A stretch of 64,000 nt of DNA from Peribacillus loiseleuriae (GTDB lineage: Bacteria > Bacillota > Bacilli > Bacillales > DSM-1321). Position numbers and translations under genes: made by a program. Location: assembly GCF_001183985.1 (NCBI RefSeq), contig NZ_LFZW01000001.1, positions 955,144 to 1,019,143 on the forward strand. Direction: 5' to 3'. Numbering within the stretch: the stretch's first letter is position 1; every line of letters starts with the position of its first letter. Shown here piece after piece: positions 1 to 8,815 of the stretch. The notes beneath the pieces were generated by a model, which had not been told where the DNA came from, did not search any database, and was given only the letters and a program-made list of their open reading frames with translations.

Positions 1-122
1 TGGGCAACTAGCCACAGTCTTTAAGGGGGGATTTGCCCATGATATATGCTTTCAAAACGACCAGAATGGAAAGATGTTATTATTTTAGTAAATAGATAAA
101 TTTAGAGACGGAGGTAGGCAAC
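1..122 (+). other. Left edge, possible end of a truncated upstream gene
   Basis: One plus-strand frame is open from base 2 to a TAG at 86-88 and could be the last 28 codons of a gene cut by the window edge, but I recognise no family in it. Another frame closes at 22-24. A strong ribosome binding site (GGAGG) lies just before the next gene. The short length makes any coding claim weak. Confidence 0.25.
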
Positions 123-1274
123 ATGAAGAAATACATCGAACAGCTTAAACCGACGCTAGATGGCATATTTGAGCATTTGCATCAGCATCCAGAGGTCAGT
201 TGGAAGGAATATGAGACAACTGCGTATCTTCAGCAGGTACTTGAAGCACATGGTTTTCCAGTCCATATGTTTGTTGATTGTACAGGGCTTGTTGTAGAAA
301 TGGGTAGCGGTGATTTTTGTGTGGGTCTGAGAACAGACATGGATGCGCTTTGGCAAGAAGTGAACGGTCAATTTCAAGCCAACCATAGCTGTGGTCATGA
401 TGCACATATGACGATGACGATTGGAGCCATGCTACTTCTAAAAAAAATGAACGCCTTTCAAAAAGGAAGGTTCAAGTTTATTTTTCAACCAGCAGAAGAG
501 AAAGGAACCGGCGCGTTAAAGATGATTGAAAAGCACGTTGTGGACAATGTTGATTTTCTTTATGGTGTTCACTTAAGACCGATTCAAGAGTTGAGGAGCG
601 GTCTAGCGGTTGCCGCGATTTACCATGGCGCAGTGAAATTTATCGAAGGAGAAATTATCGGCGAGGATGCTCACGGTGCACGTCCTCATCTTGGGCAGAA
701 TGCGATTGAAATCGGTTCCTCATTTATTCAGGAAATAAAGGGTATTCACCTCGATCCAATGGTTCCTTATACAGCGAAAATGACTAAATTTATAGCTGGT
801 GGTGATTCTGGAAATCTAATTCCAGGGAAAGCTTCGTTTTGTATAGATTTACGGGCGCAAACGAATGAAGTAATGGATGAGCTAACTGAAAAAGTCGAGA
901 AAATAGCAAGTGCATTGGCGAATTTATATGGGGTGAAAATCCATTTGGAAGCGAAGGGGGATGTAGCTGCGGCAGTTGTGAATCAAGAGGCAAGAGGCTA
1001 TATGGAAAAAGCAATTGTTGAAAGCATTGGAGCGAAGCATCTAAGGAAGCCAATTGTTTCTTCAGGTGGCGAGGATTTTCATTTTTATAGACTAAAAAAC
1101 CCTCATTTAAAAACGACAATGCTTGGCTTAGGCTGTGATTTACAACCGGGGCTACATCATCCACATATGACCTTTAATCATGATTGTATCTATACAGGGG
1201 CGGAGATTTTAGCAAGAACGGTGTTACAAACCATTGAAGCATATAAAAGGGGAGAAGTAATATGCCTTCCTTGA
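123..1274 (+). CDS. M20-family metal-dependent amidohydrolase (M20D type)
   Basis: This 383-residue protein is a cytoplasmic zinc/manganese amidase of the M20D group, which removes acyl groups from amino acids or small peptides (aminoacylase, hippurate hydrolase and N-acetyl-diaminopimelate deacetylase are relatives). Visible motifs are LRTDMDAL near residue 69, SCGHDAH at 89-95 with metal ligands C90 and H92, the acidic pair in QPAEE near 125, H150 in YGVHLRP, and HHPHM near the C-terminus. Length is normal for the family. The ATG at 123 is preceded by GGAGGT with good spacing. No following gene is closely linked, so the natural substrate cannot be inferred. Confidence 0.9.
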   Translation: MKKYIEQLKPTLDGIFEHLHQHPEVSWKEYETTAYLQQVLEAHGFPVHMFVDCTGLVVEMGSGDFCVGLRTDMDALWQEVNGQFQANHSCGHDAHMTMTIGAMLLLKKMNAFQKGRFKFIFQPAEEKGTGALKMIEKHVVDNVDFLYGVHLRPIQELRSGLAVAAIYHGAVKFIEGEIIGEDAHGARPHLGQNAIEIGSSFIQEIKGIHLDPMVPYTAKMTKFIAGGDSGNLIPGKASFCIDLRAQTNEVMDELTEKVEKIASALANLYGVKIHLEAKGDVAAAVVNQEARGYMEKAIVESIGAKHLRKPIVSSGGEDFHFYRLKNPHLKTTMLGLGCDLQPGLHHPHMTFNHDCIYTGAEILARTVLQTIEAYKRGEVICLP

Positions 1275-1617
1275 TAACAACTAAAAAACTATGAAGATCT
1301 GCAGCTCGTTTAAAAATTAGAAAAGAACGTCTTGAATATGGAACCGCTCCCTCTTCACCAACCGCTTACAGCCGCTCCGAATCATTGCAGTTTGTCTTGT
1401 ATTGCCTCCGATTTTTAAACTACTGCATAAGTGGAAAATTCGAAAAATGTACATTTCCATATCTCAGCTTAATGTATGACATGTTAACGGCGTAGCTAAG
1501 TATGACGTATTTGATCTACCCTTTTTCAACCCTGATAAATGTAGCGATGAATCACATATTCTATTCGGTAGATGAATATATTTGATAGTGGCTAAGAACG
1601 GATAAATGAGGTGGGGT
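1275..1617. other. Gene-free stretch with probable decayed coding sequence
   Basis: No intact gene is present. Plus-strand reading frames here have protein-like runs of 40-55 codons broken by stops (for example 1340-1496), and a 10-codon ORF starts at 1262 overlapping the end of the amidohydrolase gene. This looks like a degraded gene, but I cannot assign a family. No terminator with a T-run was seen. Confidence 0.3.
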
Positions 1618-2874
1618 ATGTTTATCTATGTGGTTAAAGCAGGGGATTCCATATATTCCATTGCAACAAAATATCATGTTTCAATGGATAGTATCTGGTT
1701 TAAAAACGCATTAAAAACAGATCGCCTGGTACCTGGACAAGATTTAATCGTCCCTACGAATGTGTATATTGTTCAACCAGGGGATTCTCTTTATACTATA
1801 GCCCAAATGGCTTTACTTTCAGTGGAAACGATCCGTCTTATAAATTGTCTATGTTCGGATGAATTATGGGTTGGTATGAATATATATATTCCACCCAGGT
1901 TGAAATATATTGCACAAGATTTCGGTTATCTTACGCCTTCCACACCTGGAAAGAATCAAATCAATGTTCAAAGATTTGCCTCCATCACTTCTTATTATGG
2001 CGTTTTTGAGTATCATATTCTTGAAGATGGAAGTTTAAGCTCAATAGCTAATGACCAACAATTTATTACATTAATCAGAGGGAATCAAGTAGCACCACTG
2101 GCTGTAATAACCAATTTAACGGAGACGGGATTTAATCCAGATTTAGTAGGAAAAATCTTAAATAATCCTGAATTAAGACAGCGGGCGATTGATCATATTT
2201 ACAATCTGATCAAAAGTAAGAACTACGCTGGGGTGAATATTGATTTTGAAAGAGTGCGTGGGGTAGATCGGGATATATATAGTGGTTTCTTACGTTTGTT
2301 ACGAGAGCGATTAAAGCCAGAAGGATATTATACGTCCGTTGCCGTGCCCGCGAAAACAAGTGATGATATATCCTGGTTACAAGGATATGATTATGGAGGA
2401 ATTGGTGCTGCTGTTGATTTTGTCTTTATTATGGCCTATGACTGGCATGAAGCAAGTAGTCCACCTGGCCCTGTTGCTCCTATAAAAGAAGTGAGAAAAA
2501 CAATCGAATATGCTCAAAAGTTCATGAGAAGAAATAAAATCATCCTTGGTGTACCAAGGTATGGATATGATTGGACAATGTCTAATGGGACTGTTATGAA
2601 CGCACGTGCTATTTCTGTTAAGGATGCAATCGAGACAGCTATGAAATATCAGGTACCCATTCAATATTCCATTCAAGATCAACAACCTTTCTATCGCTAC
2701 CAGGATGAATCTGGTAAGCTACATATCGTTTGGTTCGAAGACGCAAAGGCTCTTGCTCAAAAACTCCAAATGGTAGTTGATTACCGGTTAAAAGGAATTG
2801 GAGCCTGGCAATTAGGATTACACTTTCCTCAAGCAGGCTATTTAGTAGATGAATTTCTGACAAAGAAATTGTAA
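1618..2874 (+). CDS. LysM-GH18 glycoside hydrolase, spore cortex-lytic type (SleL/YaaH-like)
   Basis: Two LysM peptidoglycan-binding repeats occupy roughly residues 1-45 and 48-95; each begins with a YVV/YIV-(K/Q)-(A/P)GDS signature. They are followed by a glycoside hydrolase family 18 barrel with the catalytic motif GVNIDFERV, where the glutamate is the acid/base. The layout matches B. subtilis YaaH (SleL) and YdhD, spore-associated N-acetylglucosaminidases that act on cortex fragments during germination. There is no signal peptide, as is usual for LysM proteins laid down in the spore from the mother cell. I chose the ATG at 1618 because AGGTGGGG lies five bases before it; the ATG at 1606 overlaps this site. 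Confidence 0.88.
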   Translation: MFIYVVKAGDSIYSIATKYHVSMDSIWFKNALKTDRLVPGQDLIVPTNVYIVQPGDSLYTIAQMALLSVETIRLINCLCSDELWVGMNIYIPPRLKYIAQDFGYLTPSTPGKNQINVQRFASITSYYGVFEYHILEDGSLSSIANDQQFITLIRGNQVAPLAVITNLTETGFNPDLVGKILNNPELRQRAIDHIYNLIKSKNYAGVNIDFERVRGVDRDIYSGFLRLLRERLKPEGYYTSVAVPAKTSDDISWLQGYDYGGIGAAVDFVFIMAYDWHEASSPPGPVAPIKEVRKTIEYAQKFMRRNKIILGVPRYGYDWTMSNGTVMNARAISVKDAIETAMKYQVPIQYSIQDQQPFYRYQDESGKLHIVWFEDAKALAQKLQMVVDYRLKGIGAWQLGLHFPQAGYLVDEFLTKKL

Positions 2875-2957
2875 GTAATAATCATCTTTAACAATTAAAA
2901 ACTATAAAGTAATTGATCTTTATTGATTGGAAGAGGAATCAAAGAAAGAGGGCGTAT

Positions 2958-3045
2958 AAGGGTCTGACCTCGTATCTAAATCAGTATGTAGTGTTCCATA
3001 CACTAATCTTGTACTGTATTTAGTTGTTGCGAGGTCTGATCCTTT
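2958..3045. repeat. REP-like palindromic repeat, family 1 (copy a)
   Basis: The unit starts AAGGGTCTGACC and ends with GGTCTGATCCTTT. Its middle is closely similar to the copy at 32463-32551 (shared TAAATCAGTATGTA and TGTACTGTATTTAGTTGTTG segments). It lies between two plus-strand genes. The GGGTCTGACC/GGTCAGACCC termini recur at about nine places in this window. Confidence 0.8.
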
Positions 3046-3162
3046 GCTTTTTTTAGAGAAATTCGAATGTTGACTGGCATTAAAAAAAGCCTTGCTGTTC
3101 AATAGCATAGTTGATATATTTCATATTGGTAGAAAATTAAACAAATTTGGAGGAAATCGTCA

Positions 3163-5307
3163 TTGAAAAAAGGGAGTTTAACAATCGTACTTATTATCGT
3201 GATCCTAATTGCAGGGTATTTTAGCATCAAATTTGAGCCTGAATCTGAGAAGAAAGATGTTTCTCAAAAAGAAACGAGTGCTTCGAGATATCTTGAAAAG
3301 GTAGATACAAATTATTCTTTTGATTTGACTAAAAAGCTAACAACCTATAAATCAAACGAGAAATTAGGCTATCGACCAGCAGGCTCGAAAGCTGAGTTTG
3401 AGGCTGGAGAAATGCTGACAGAAGAATTTAAAAAGATTGGATTGAAGAATGTTACGAAGGACGAAGTAACTGTAGATAGCTGGGAGTTTGAGAAAGCAGA
3501 CCTCACATATGTTGATCAAAATAATGAGAGACATGAATTGGTCTTAGGCGGCTATCAGGCGAAATTTGTAACAGATGGACCTGAAGAATTTGAAGTCGTC
3601 TATGCAGGAAAAGGAACGAAACAGGATCTGGAAGGTCTTGATGTGAAAGGAAAATTAGTTTTAATAGATATTAATCAAAGAGATGAATGGTGGATTAATT
3701 ACCCTGCTTATCAAGCTTCGTTAAAAGGGGCAAAAGCGGTTCTTGCTGCACAAAAGGGGGGATATGGGGAGATAGACCCAGAGGCATTGAATGCACAAGA
3801 TTTGTGCGGACCGGATGATACTCCAGCGTTTTCAATTTCGAGAAAAGATGCAGACGGTTTACTTGCATTAATGAATGAGACGAAACAAGAAAACTTACGG
3901 GTAACATTGGACGCCGTATCAATCGTTGAGAAAGATGCGAAGTCGTATAATATTGTTGGCGAAATTCCAGGGAAAGACAAGGATTCTATCATTCTGTTAA
4001 GCGCTCATTATGATGCGTATTTTGATGGCTTCCAAGATGATTCCGCTGCGATTGGCTTGTTAGCTGGTATTGCCAAAGGGCTAATTGACAGCAACTACGA
4101 ACCGGAGAAAACCATTGTATTTGTCGCTCAGGCTGCAGAAGAATGGGGAATTGCTAATTCAAGATATGATTGGTCCACGGGTGCCTATGGACAAATCTTT
4201 GAAGCGCGTCCAGAATGGCAGAAACAAGTTGTCGCAAACATTAACTTTGAATTACCTGCCTATGAGCATACAAGCGCAGATGAAATACGATCCATTTATG
4301 AATTAGATCAGTTTTTGACAAAGTTTTCGAAAGAAGTACCGAAAGTAGACGGAGTTTATAAAGATGGAATTAGTGTTGTTTCTCCATTACGAACATGGTC
4401 TGACGATTTTTCTTATTCATTGGGAGGAATTCCTGCACTGCGCAATGATTTTCAAGACTCTGATTTTATGAAAACTCATTATCATTCTCAGTTCGATAAT
4501 GAATCTACTTATAACGAAAAAGCTTTTGAATTCCATCATAATCTGTATGGCTTGCTCGTTCAAGCATATGATCAAACAGCTGTTATGCCGTTGGATTTTA
4601 CAGAACGTTTTAAAGCGATGAAAGAAACTATCAATAAAGATGTGAATGCTACTGCAGGAATTGATACTACAGAATTGAATGCAGGATTGGATATGGTAAT
4701 TGCTACTGCTGAAAAAGTAACCAAACAAGTCAATAAGATTAATGCTGATTATAAGGCTGCACTTGTAGACGGAGATGAGAATAAAGCGAATAAATTACTA
4801 TCTAAAAATAAGGATTTTAATGAGAAATTGCGTGAAATTTTCCGTTATTCTCAAGATAACTTCTTGAAACTAACATGGGAAGATGAGCCGCTTTTTCCTC
4901 ATGAGCATGCACAGAACAACCTTGATGCGATTAGCCTTGCATTAGACGTTTTGCAAAAAGGGGATGTGAATGTGGCGCTTGATGAATATTTATGGCTCGT
5001 TGATAATAACTGGTATGCCTATCATTTTGATCGTGAAACATTTGACTTTTTTACGAATCAGGTACTTGACCAAGGTGCAGATCGATTAAGCTGGGGGAAC
5101 GGGAAAATCATAGGACATGAGGATCTATATGACGTAATCAACAGTCTTCAATCGAAGTCTGATACGAAAGACTCGAAAGTGGATGCTGAAATCCAGGCAT
5201 TGAAGAATGCAGAAGAAAATCAGAAGGCTCTATTAAAGCAGACAATTGATAAAGAAGTAAGTGACATTCATGCATTGGAAGAAAAACTGAATGCAATTGT
5301 AGAGTAA
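3163..5307 (+). CDS. Membrane-anchored M28-family metallopeptidase with PA-like insert
   Basis: This 714-residue protein has one N-terminal hydrophobic helix (residues about 4-22), so it is probably anchored outside the membrane. A PA-like segment lies near residues 120-220 (VVYAGKGT, KGKLVLID). The M28 di-zinc core follows: SAHYDAYFDG, FQDDSAA and QAAEEWG supply the usual H/D/D/EE ligands, with a final HSQFDNES near 445. About 240 residues follow the peptidase core; they are charged and helical with no family I recognise. Translation starts at TTG, preceded by TTGGAGGAAA six bases away. It is probably a broad exo-aminopeptidase. A strong terminator follows. Confidence 0.87.
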   Translation: MKKGSLTIVLIIVILIAGYFSIKFEPESEKKDVSQKETSASRYLEKVDTNYSFDLTKKLTTYKSNEKLGYRPAGSKAEFEAGEMLTEEFKKIGLKNVTKDEVTVDSWEFEKADLTYVDQNNERHELVLGGYQAKFVTDGPEEFEVVYAGKGTKQDLEGLDVKGKLVLIDINQRDEWWINYPAYQASLKGAKAVLAAQKGGYGEIDPEALNAQDLCGPDDTPAFSISRKDADGLLALMNETKQENLRVTLDAVSIVEKDAKSYNIVGEIPGKDKDSIILLSAHYDAYFDGFQDDSAAIGLLAGIAKGLIDSNYEPEKTIVFVAQAAEEWGIANSRYDWSTGAYGQIFEARPEWQKQVVANINFELPAYEHTSADEIRSIYELDQFLTKFSKEVPKVDGVYKDGISVVSPLRTWSDDFSYSLGGIPALRNDFQDSDFMKTHYHSQFDNESTYNEKAFEFHHNLYGLLVQAYDQTAVMPLDFTERFKAMKETINKDVNATAGIDTTELNAGLDMVIATAEKVTKQVNKINADYKAALVDGDENKANKLLSKNKDFNEKLREIFRYSQDNFLKLTWEDEPLFPHEHAQNNLDAISLALDVLQKGDVNVALDEYLWLVDNNWYAYHFDRETFDFFTNQVLDQGADRLSWGNGKIIGHEDLYDVINSLQSKSDTKDSKVDAEIQALKNAEENQKALLKQTIDKEVSDIHALEEKLNAIVE

Positions 5308-5314
5308 TAGGTAC

Positions 5315-5351
5315 CCAAACAGCAGATATTTTGTTGTTTGGTTTTTTTTTT
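5315..5351 (+). terminator. Rho-independent terminator of the M28 peptidase gene
   Basis: A ten-base-pair stem (CCAAACAGCA with TGTTGTTTGG, one G-U pair) is followed by a run of ten T residues. Confidence 0.9.
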
Positions 5352-5490
5352 GTGAGAAGGGTAGTAGCTTCAAATTTATAATCTATTTCCAATAAATTAT
5401 AAGTTTGAAGTCGGTTTTGAGGATATAATTAATTAAATTTTCAAAAAACTATTGCGTAATTAAAATGAACGAGTTAGAATCAAGACAATA

Positions 5491-5508
5491 AATGTAATCG
5501 ATTACATT
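5491..5508. promoter_or_regulatory. Perfect 18-bp palindromic operator of the LacI-family regulator (copy 1)
   Basis: AATGTAATCGATTACATT is a perfect palindrome with the central CG step typical of LacI-family operators. It sits 21 bases before the start codon of the regulator. The identical 18 bases occur again at 6554-6571 before the next gene. Autoregulation is an inference from this placement. Confidence 0.85.
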
Positions 5509-5529
5509 TAAAGTAAGGGGTAGAAGAAA

Positions 5530-6537
5530 ATGGTGAAAATGAGTGATGTGGCAAAACTGGCGAATGTATCAACAGCTACCGTGTCGAGAGTGCTTAGAAA
5601 TCCTGAAACTGTCAAAAAGATAACCCGGCAAAAGGTTTTTGAAGCCATTAAACAGCTAGATTATCAGCCAAACATTTTAGCCCGTCATTTTCGAACGAAT
5701 CAAACAAAGACGATTCTAGTTGTTGTACCTAGTTTAACGAATTTAGTGTTCTCAGAAATGATTTCCGGGATTGACACAGTAGCAACCGAAAAAGGCTATC
5801 AAGTTTTGTTGGGTAATACAAATAAAGAGATAGAAAAAGCACAAAGTTATATTAATCATTTAAAACAGAAACAAGTAGATGGCGTTATTTTATTAACAGT
5901 TAAATTAGCTCAGGAGCTATGGGAGGAGATTGCTCACGACTATCCGATTGTACTTGCTTCTGATTTTGTTGAAGACCTAGACATACCTGCTGTTTGTATT
6001 GACAATATCAACTGTGGGTATCAAATAACCGAGCATTTAATAAAATTAGGCCATCAAAAAATTGCTCATGTTTCAGGGGCTCTCGATGTGGCAATCAGTC
6101 GTGAGCGCGTAAAAGGGTATCGTAAAGCATTACATCATTACAATATACCTTTTGATGAATCGCTTATGATTGAAGCAGATTACTCAATTGGAAGTGGCTA
6201 TTCATCGGTAAGAAAATTAATGAAGCAGGACAATCAGCCAACTGCTATTTTCTTTGGAAACGATGAAATGGCAATGGGTGGAATCAAAGCAGCAAAAGAA
6301 ATGGGAATTAGAGTACCGGAAGATTTAGCAGTGATTGGATTTGATGATATTAAATTTTCAGCTGTTTTTGATCCAGCACTGACAACGATTGCTCAACCGT
6401 TTCATGAGATGGGTAGAAAATCTATGGAATGGCTTTGGAAAATTATGAATGATGAGGCACTTGAACATGAAAAATATGTCATTGAAAGTCAGTTTATCAT
6501 TCGTGAATCATGTGGCGCCAACATAAAAGGACAGTAA
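5530..6537 (+). CDS. LacI-family transcriptional regulator of a sugar catabolic cluster
   Basis: This 335-residue protein has an N-terminal LacI helix-turn-helix (MSDVAKLANVSTATVSRVL, residues 4-22) and hinge, then a periplasmic-binding-protein-like effector domain with FGNDEMAMGG and VIGFDD motifs. Length is normal. It heads a plus-strand cluster of isomerase, ABC importer and dehydrogenase genes and is flanked on both sides by identical 18-bp palindromes, so it probably represses itself and the cluster until a sugar ligand binds. The ligand is unknown. AAGGGG lies upstream of the ATG at 5530; the in-frame ATG at 5539 is an alternative start. Confidence 0.93.
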   Translation: MVKMSDVAKLANVSTATVSRVLRNPETVKKITRQKVFEAIKQLDYQPNILARHFRTNQTKTILVVVPSLTNLVFSEMISGIDTVATEKGYQVLLGNTNKEIEKAQSYINHLKQKQVDGVILLTVKLAQELWEEIAHDYPIVLASDFVEDLDIPAVCIDNINCGYQITEHLIKLGHQKIAHVSGALDVAISRERVKGYRKALHHYNIPFDESLMIEADYSIGSGYSSVRKLMKQDNQPTAIFFGNDEMAMGGIKAAKEMGIRVPEDLAVIGFDDIKFSAVFDPALTTIAQPFHEMGRKSMEWLWKIMNDEALEHEKYVIESQFIIRESCGANIKGQ

Positions 6538-6553
6538 TTTTATGTAGAAGGAA

Positions 6554-6571
6554 AATGTAATCGATTACATT
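6554..6571. promoter_or_regulatory. Perfect 18-bp palindromic operator (copy 2)
   Basis: This is identical over 18 bases to the operator at 5491-5508. It lies 26 bases before the isomerase gene start, where a bound repressor could block transcription of the isomerase and the downstream ABC genes. Confidence 0.85.
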
Positions 6572-6597
6572 CCAATAAATTGAAAAGGGGGATTTTC

Positions 6598-7368
6598 ATG
6601 ACAGCTATTCCAGTTGCACTTCAAATGTTTACATTAAGAGAGGAAAGCAGCAAAGATTTTACTGGCACATTGAAAAAAGTAGCAGAGTTCGGCTACCAAG
6701 GGATTGAATTTGCCGGGTATGGCGATTTAACAACGACAGAATTAAAAGTCGTTATGGATGATTTAGGTCTTCGTGCAGCATCCAGCCATATACCTCTTAT
6801 AGAGATGGAGGCAGATTTAACTAAAATAATTGATGATCAGCATAGAATTGGGAGCAATAAGCTTGTTTGTCCCTATCTTCCTCCCGAAAGAAGAACAGAA
6901 GAAGATTACCGTGAACTCATTACGCTATTAAATCGTTTTGGAGAAATATGCAGCAAAGAAGGCATTACACTATGCTATCACAACCATGATTTTGAATTAG
7001 AAAAACTTTCGGATGGGCGTACAGCGCTTGAAACGATTTTTGAGGAAACGAATCCAGAATGGGTGAAAGCGGAATTTGATATATATTGGCTGACTAAAGC
7101 CGGGCAAAATCCGTTAGCTTGGATCAAGCAATATCCTAACAGAACACCGATTATTCACTTGAAAGACATGACAACTGATGAAGAACAGTTTTTTGCCGAA
7201 TTGGGTACTGGAGGCGTTGACCTTGAATCTGTACTTGGAATAGGTGAAGAAGCCAATGTGGAATGGTGGGTTGTGGAACAAGATAGAAGCAGGCGTTCAC
7301 CACTTGAAAGCATTGAAATGAGCATGAAGTATTTGAAGAAGCGATTGCCTCACTTAGCGAACGTGTAA
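6598..7368 (+). CDS. Sugar phosphate isomerase/epimerase (xylose isomerase-like TIM barrel)
   Basis: The 256-residue protein belongs to the AP-endonuclease-2/xylose-isomerase-like barrel family, which includes inosose dehydratase IolE and several keto-sugar epimerases. Family motifs are the early QMFTLREE, HNHDFE near residue 135, AEFDIYW, IHLKDM and WWVVEQD, which together supply the divalent metal ligands. The ATG at 6598 has AAGGGGG seven bases upstream; an in-frame TTG at 6580 lies before that site. It is the first structural gene after the second operator and likely converts an imported sugar or its oxidised product. Confidence 0.85.
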   Translation: MTAIPVALQMFTLREESSKDFTGTLKKVAEFGYQGIEFAGYGDLTTTELKVVMDDLGLRAASSHIPLIEMEADLTKIIDDQHRIGSNKLVCPYLPPERRTEEDYRELITLLNRFGEICSKEGITLCYHNHDFELEKLSDGRTALETIFEETNPEWVKAEFDIYWLTKAGQNPLAWIKQYPNRTPIIHLKDMTTDEEQFFAELGTGGVDLESVLGIGEEANVEWWVVEQDRSRRSPLESIEMSMKYLKKRLPHLANV

Positions 7369-7402
7369 ACTACTATATTCATATAAACCAGGAGGGAAGA
7401 CT

Positions 7403-8686
7403 ATGAGAAAATTTCTAGCAACGTTAACGGCTGCCTCAATGATCATGCTCGCAGCTTGTGGAGGAGAGGGAACCGGCTCAAAAGCGACAGGGAAAAGTGG
7501 ATCGGGTGAAAAAGTGATTGAAGTGTGGCATATCGAACCGGGAGAGCGGGAAAAATATTTTGAAAATGTAGTAGCTCAGTTTGAGCAAGATCACCCAGGT
7601 ACAAAAGTAAAACTCGTTCGTATTCCAAATGATGCTTACAAGCAAAAGCTTTCCGTAGCTATGTCGGGCGGTAATCCTCCTGATGTTTTTCAAAGCTGGG
7701 GTGGTGGCTGGCTGAAAAACTTTGTTGATCAGGGTAACGTACTTGATATTACAGACCAAGTCGACCAAGATTTGTACCTTGAAAATGCCATTGCTAACAC
7801 GAAATTTGATGAAAAAGTATACGGCGTCCCTCTAGGTATTTCAACAGATGTTATGTTCTATAATAAAGAAATCTTTGCTAAGTACAATTTGAAAGAACCG
7901 AAAACATATGAAGAATTTGTTCAAGTGATTGAGACACTAAAAGAAAATAAAATCATTCCAATAGCATTAACAAATAAAACAAAATGGCCGGGCGCTTACT
8001 TCTTTATGAATTTTGTTGGCCGCATCGCAGGCCCTGAATTATTTGATAGTGCGTTTAAACGAACAGGAAGCGGATTTGATGACCCAGCATTTATACAAGC
8101 CGGTGAGTATATTCAAGAATTAGTGAAAATGGAAGCGTTTAATCCAGGAGCAAATGGCATTCCTGTTGATGAAGGGCGTGGTCGTCAACTTCTATACACA
8201 GGTGAAGCAGCCATGATGGATATGACTACTTCTTTCATTAATAATATACGGGCAGAAAATCCGGATTTTGAAAAGAAACTAGGTTTCTTCCCATTCCCGA
8301 CAGTACCGGATGGTAAAGGGATTCAAACGGAAATCGGCGCAGCAACAGGTCCTGTTTTTTCTGTATCGAAAAGCGCAAAAGAGCCCGATCTTGCTGCACA
8401 GCTGATTAATGAATTGACAACAAAGGAAAATGCGCAAATCTATACAGATAAGACGGGCTCTTTAACAGCGATAAAAGGTGCTATTCCAACTGATGAAACG
8501 ATGAAGCCACTTTATGAGTTGATTCAAAATGCAACGTTCATGCAAATGCCGTACGATCAAACATTGCCGCCAGAACTCGCTGAACTTCATAAAGACACAA
8601 CTCAGGCACTTTTCGGGCTAACAATGACACCGAAGGAAGCAGGAAAGAAGATGGAAGCGAAAGCGAAAGAAATGCTTGATAAGTAA
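7403..8686 (+). CDS. Sugar ABC transporter substrate-binding lipoprotein (family 1)
   Basis: This 427-residue extracellular solute-binding protein has a lipoprotein signal peptide ending in LAAC, with the lipidated cysteine at residue 19, followed by a Gly/Ser/Lys-rich linker and a cluster 1 sugar-binding fold (VEVWH-like start VIEVWHIEPG, and SWGGGWLKNFVDQG). Two membrane permease genes follow, so it delivers sugar to that importer. No ATPase gene is in the cluster; such importers often share a common MsmX-type ATPase. A family 1 repeat now separates it from the permease genes. Confidence 0.92.
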   Translation: MRKFLATLTAASMIMLAACGGEGTGSKATGKSGSGEKVIEVWHIEPGEREKYFENVVAQFEQDHPGTKVKLVRIPNDAYKQKLSVAMSGGNPPDVFQSWGGGWLKNFVDQGNVLDITDQVDQDLYLENAIANTKFDEKVYGVPLGISTDVMFYNKEIFAKYNLKEPKTYEEFVQVIETLKENKIIPIALTNKTKWPGAYFFMNFVGRIAGPELFDSAFKRTGSGFDDPAFIQAGEYIQELVKMEAFNPGANGIPVDEGRGRQLLYTGEAAMMDMTTSFINNIRAENPDFEKKLGFFPFPTVPDGKGIQTEIGAATGPVFSVSKSAKEPDLAAQLINELTTKENAQIYTDKTGSLTAIKGAIPTDETMKPLYELIQNATFMQMPYDQTLPPELAELHKDTTQALFGLTMTPKEAGKKMEAKAKEMLDK

Positions 8687-8696
8687 AAGTAGAGGC

Positions 8697-8797
8697 TGTC
8701 CCATGAAAAACGGGTCAGACCCCACATTTCCTATAAATCGCGTAGAAAACACAATAAACGGGTGTATAGAGTGTGAGGTCGAGACCCATTTGGGACA
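8697..8797. repeat. REP-like palindromic repeat, family 1 (copy b), inside the ABC operon
   Basis: The outer arms are TGTCCCA and TGGGACA; inside are GGGTCAGACCCCACA and GTGTGAGGTCGAGACCC. The same arrangement, including CAATAAACGG and TATAGARTGTGAGGTC, occurs at 42559-42673. It lies between the binding-protein gene and the first permease gene, so it is transcribed and may form a hairpin affecting relative expression. Confidence 0.85.
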
Positions 8798-8815
8798 AAC
8801 AAAGGAGGGATTATT

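Noticed and set aside
790..1164. 124-codon minus-strand ORF opposite the amidohydrolase gene
   Set aside because: It is antisense to a well-supported gene and has no ribosome site or family.
5491..5508. The palindrome as a CcpA cre site
   Set aside because: It lacks the TGNAANCGNNNNCA pattern; the identical copy beside the same local LacI gene favours a dedicated operator.
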